Origin: Nitrosopumilales archaeon
Lineage (GTDB): Archaea > Thermoproteota > Nitrososphaeria > Nitrososphaerales > Nitrososphaeraceae
Direction: 5' to 3'
NCBI GenBank assembly: GCA_009665115.1
Contig: WJXE01000070.1
Location: forward strand, 1 to 8,250
DNA length: 8,250 bases
Notes under the pieces: model-generated
Database searches by the model: none
What the model was told of the DNA's origin: nothing
Seen by the model: only the letters and a program-made list of their open reading frames with translations
Translations under genes and position numbers: made by a program
In this document: positions 6,933-8,250 of the stretch, in pieces
How the letters are laid out: every line of letters begins with the position of its first letter
Position numbering within the stretch: position 1 is the first letter of the stretch

Positions 6933-6954
6933 AATTAGTATAAATTAGTATAAA
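6933..6954. repeat. Tandem 10-bp repeat in the shared divergent promoter
   Basis: Two perfect head-to-tail copies of ATTAGTATAA occupy 6934-6953, and the match extends one base on each side. The 10-bp period is one helical turn. It lies between the operon TATA box and the start of the AbrB-PhoU gene, and overlaps the likely TATA element (TTTAATTA or GTATAAAT) of that gene. It may be an operator, or only duplicated TATA sequence. Confidence 0.5.
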
Positions 6955-6962
6955 GTATTGAT

Positions 6963-7973
6963 TTGAAGTACGCAAGGAGATTGCAGAAAATAGGTAGTAG
7001 TATGCTTATTTCTTTGCCCAGTGACTGGGTTAGAACTAACCGTCTGAATAAAGGAAATACAGTGTTCATTGAGACTAATGAAGACAATTCAATCTCGTTA
7101 TTTCCGTCGGAAGCAAGTGACTGCCAAATAAAAGATGTTACTATCTTGTACGGCGAATCCTCCGTTGACAGCCTGATCAATCAAATATATGGTGCCTACC
7201 TTCTGGGCTACAGCGACATACGTATCAAGGGCAAACGCCAGATCCTTTTCGAACATCGAGAGCACATAAAGCTAACGATGAGAAAACTCGTGGGTTTGGA
7301 GATAGTGGACGAGGATAATTCAAACATTGCTATACAGTTTTTACTTGATGCTAATACTCTAGATGCAGAGAAAATCCTCCGGAGAATGAACTCAATTGTC
7401 GGAGGGATGTACCGAGATGCCTTGGACGGCCTAAGGCTGAAATCAGAGGATATTAAGAATTTGATTTTTAGTCGGGACGATGAAGTTGACAGGCAATACT
7501 TTCTGCTTGTCAGGCTAATTCGCAGCGCAATGGTGGACCAGAAATTGGCACGGAAGCTTAACTTGAGCAATATCGACATCTTGGATTATAGAATAGCAGC
7601 CAATCATCTCGAAAGTGCCGGTGACTATATTGGGGAATTTGCATCGACAGTCCCATCTATTTCTCGGACTAAAATTGTCGATGAGATTAGCGAAGCAGGT
7701 AGTTATATAGAGAAAATGCAGGAAAAATCGGTGGCTGCTTTCACCAAAAAGAATAGATCTGAATCCATTGGGATGATCAAAATGTACAATGAATTTAGAC
7801 TTATCATGGACTCGATAAAGGAGTTGCTCGCAAAAATAGAATTGACCAATTCCGAATCAACTATTGCAGTTCTGAATTCTATTCATTCCATGGATAAGAT
7901 TGCAAAATGTTGGGTTGACGTAGCGGATTTGGTCAAACCTGTATATTTAACGTCGACTCTGCAAAATGCATAG
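6963..7973 (+). CDS. AbrB-like DNA-binding / PhoU-domain regulator
   Basis: A 336-aa two-part protein. Residues 4-48 form an AbrB/SpoVT-type swapped-hairpin DNA-binding domain: RRLQKIGSSMLISLPSDWV, then LNKGNTVFIETNEDNSISLFPSE. From about 130 the rest is mostly helical and resembles PhoU. RDDEVDRQYFLLVR (171-184) and DYRIAANHLESAGDYIGEFA (208-227) are PhoU-like acidic motifs (E/D-xxx-D) that in the family bind metal clusters; a further helical segment runs to about 325. Such fusions are common in archaea and are usually annotated as phosphate uptake regulators, but no pst transporter is here, so the target is unknown. The start is TTG at 6963; an upstream in-frame stop at 6951 and the need for the whole AbrB domain leave no ATG option (first Met is residue 14). 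It is divergent from the CoA operon, 70 bp away. Confidence 0.85.
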   Translation: MKYARRLQKIGSSMLISLPSDWVRTNRLNKGNTVFIETNEDNSISLFPSEASDCQIKDVTILYGESSVDSLINQIYGAYLLGYSDIRIKGKRQILFEHREHIKLTMRKLVGLEIVDEDNSNIAIQFLLDANTLDAEKILRRMNSIVGGMYRDALDGLRLKSEDIKNLIFSRDDEVDRQYFLLVRLIRSAMVDQKLARKLNLSNIDILDYRIAANHLESAGDYIGEFASTVPSISRTKIVDEISEAGSYIEKMQEKSVAAFTKKNRSESIGMIKMYNEFRLIMDSIKELLAKIELTNSESTIAVLNSIHSMDKIAKCWVDVADLVKPVYLTSTLQNA

Positions 7974-7984
7974 AGACGGCTCGA

Positions 7985-7999
7985 TTTTTCTGATTTTTT
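7985..7999 (+). terminator. Oligo-T terminator after the AbrB-PhoU gene
   Basis: Runs of five T (7985-7989) and six T (7994-7999) begin 12 bases past the stop codon. Such tracts are sufficient for archaeal intrinsic termination. The 8-bp palindrome CTCCGGAG (8003-8010) follows rather than precedes the T runs, so it is not a classical stem. Confidence 0.55.
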
Positions 8000-8041
8000 C
8001 GCCTCCGGAGAGTCGACGGGAAATGCCAACTAACTCTCAGT

Positions 8042-8098
8042 AAAAAAAGGACACCTGCAAGAAAGGCATTATAACCCACCATCGAAAAATCTTGCAGG
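8042..8098 (-). terminator. Long-stem inverted repeat plus T7 tract, terminator of the NUDIX gene
   Basis: CCTGCAAGA and TCTTGCAGG (8054-8062 and 8090-8098) form a perfect 9-bp inverted repeat with a 27-base spacer. On the minus strand the hairpin is followed, five bases later, by seven T (8042-8048). It lies 37 bases past the stop of the NUDIX fragment, so it is oriented to end that transcript. The large loop is unusual for a plain terminator, and a structured RNA cannot be excluded. Confidence 0.55.
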
Positions 8099-8135
8099 GC
8101 ACCGTTAGCCGGAGAAAACAAACAGATTTTCAGTA

Positions 8136-8249
8136 CTACTCACGCTTTGCATAGAGGCAATCATGCAGCTCTTTTAAGATTCTGGCAGTAGCTCCCCAGA
8201 TTACCTCGTTTCCGTACGTGAATTCATAAATGCTTTTTGTAGACATAGC
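8136..8249 (-). CDS. NUDIX hydrolase, probable CoA diphosphatase, C-terminal fragment (cut by window end)
   Basis: The last 37 codons of a minus-strand gene that starts beyond the window. The translation contains YEFTYGNEVIWGATARILKEL, which matches the C-terminal strand and helix of NUDIX hydrolases of the NudL/CoA-diphosphatase group, where a [Y/G]xxxIWGATARIL pattern is usual. Those enzymes cleave CoA or acyl-CoA to 4'-phosphopantetheine and 3',5'-ADP. The NUDIX box (GX5EX7REUXEEXGU) is outside the window, so activity cannot be judged. It converges on the AbrB-PhoU gene and lies about 1.2 kb from the CoA operon. The family call rests on one short motif. Confidence 0.6.
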   Translation of the reverse strand, partial: AMSTKSIYEFTYGNEVIWGATARILKELHDCLYAKRE

Positions 8250-8250
8250 T

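Noticed and set aside
7208..7579. 123-codon open frame on the minus strand
   Set aside because: Antisense to the PhoU part of the regulator; Ser/Arg-rich composition is typical of a reverse-strand shadow.
8003..8010. 8-bp palindrome CTCCGGAG after the regulator gene
   Set aside because: Too short to form a stable hairpin without a loop, and downstream of the T runs, so it has no clear terminator role; probably chance.
7933..8121. 62-codon minus-strand open frame with a short hydrophobic run
   Set aside because: It runs through the 9-bp inverted repeat and the T7 tract and into the end of the regulator gene, so a terminator reading explains the region better.

Overview
The window looks archaeal, most plausibly from the Thaumarchaeota (Nitrososphaeria). 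The main evidence is a coenzyme A operon that uses the archaeal route: pantoate kinase plus 4-phosphopantoate--beta-alanine ligase instead of the bacterial PanC/CoaA pair. An AbrB-PhoU fusion regulator, an archaeal-type FKBP isomerase, A/T-rich TATA-like boxes placed for leaderless or short-leader transcripts, and Shine-Dalgarno sequences only inside the operon all agree. Assignment below domain level is inference.

Layout. 1-213 (-): N-terminal part of an FKBP-type peptidyl-prolyl isomerase, cut by the window edge. 262-1407 (-): class V PLP aminotransferase. 1408-1600: divergent promoter region with a 7-bp inverted repeat. 1601-2680 (+): M24 metallopeptidase of the Xaa-Pro dipeptidase type, followed by a hairpin terminator. 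2701-3008: a gap with no gene I can support. 3009-6892 (-): four-gene CoA operon, transcribed pantoate kinase -> phosphopantothenate synthetase -> panB -> coaBC, with two overlapping junctions and one tight one. 6893-6962: a 70-bp A/T-rich divergent promoter with a tandem 10-bp repeat. 6963-7973 (+): AbrB-PhoU regulator. 7974-8135: convergent intergenic region with terminators for both strands. 8136-8249 (-): C-terminal end of a probable NUDIX hydrolase of the CoA-diphosphatase type.

How the genes fit together. PanB makes ketopantoate from 2-oxoisovalerate. Ketopantoate reductase is not in the window. Pantoate kinase and the ligase then make 4'-phosphopantothenate, and CoaBC adds cysteine and decarboxylates to give 4'-phosphopantetheine. 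CoaD and CoaE, which complete CoA, are also absent here. The divergent AbrB-PhoU protein is a candidate regulator of the operon, and the NUDIX fragment may be a CoA-degrading enzyme. Both of these links are inference from position.

No new defence, mobile or CRISPR-like system is visible. The window is mainly well-conserved metabolism. The points most worth checking are the shared promoter with its tandem repeat, the atypical decarboxylase flap of CoaBC, and the NUDIX gene beside CoA synthesis.
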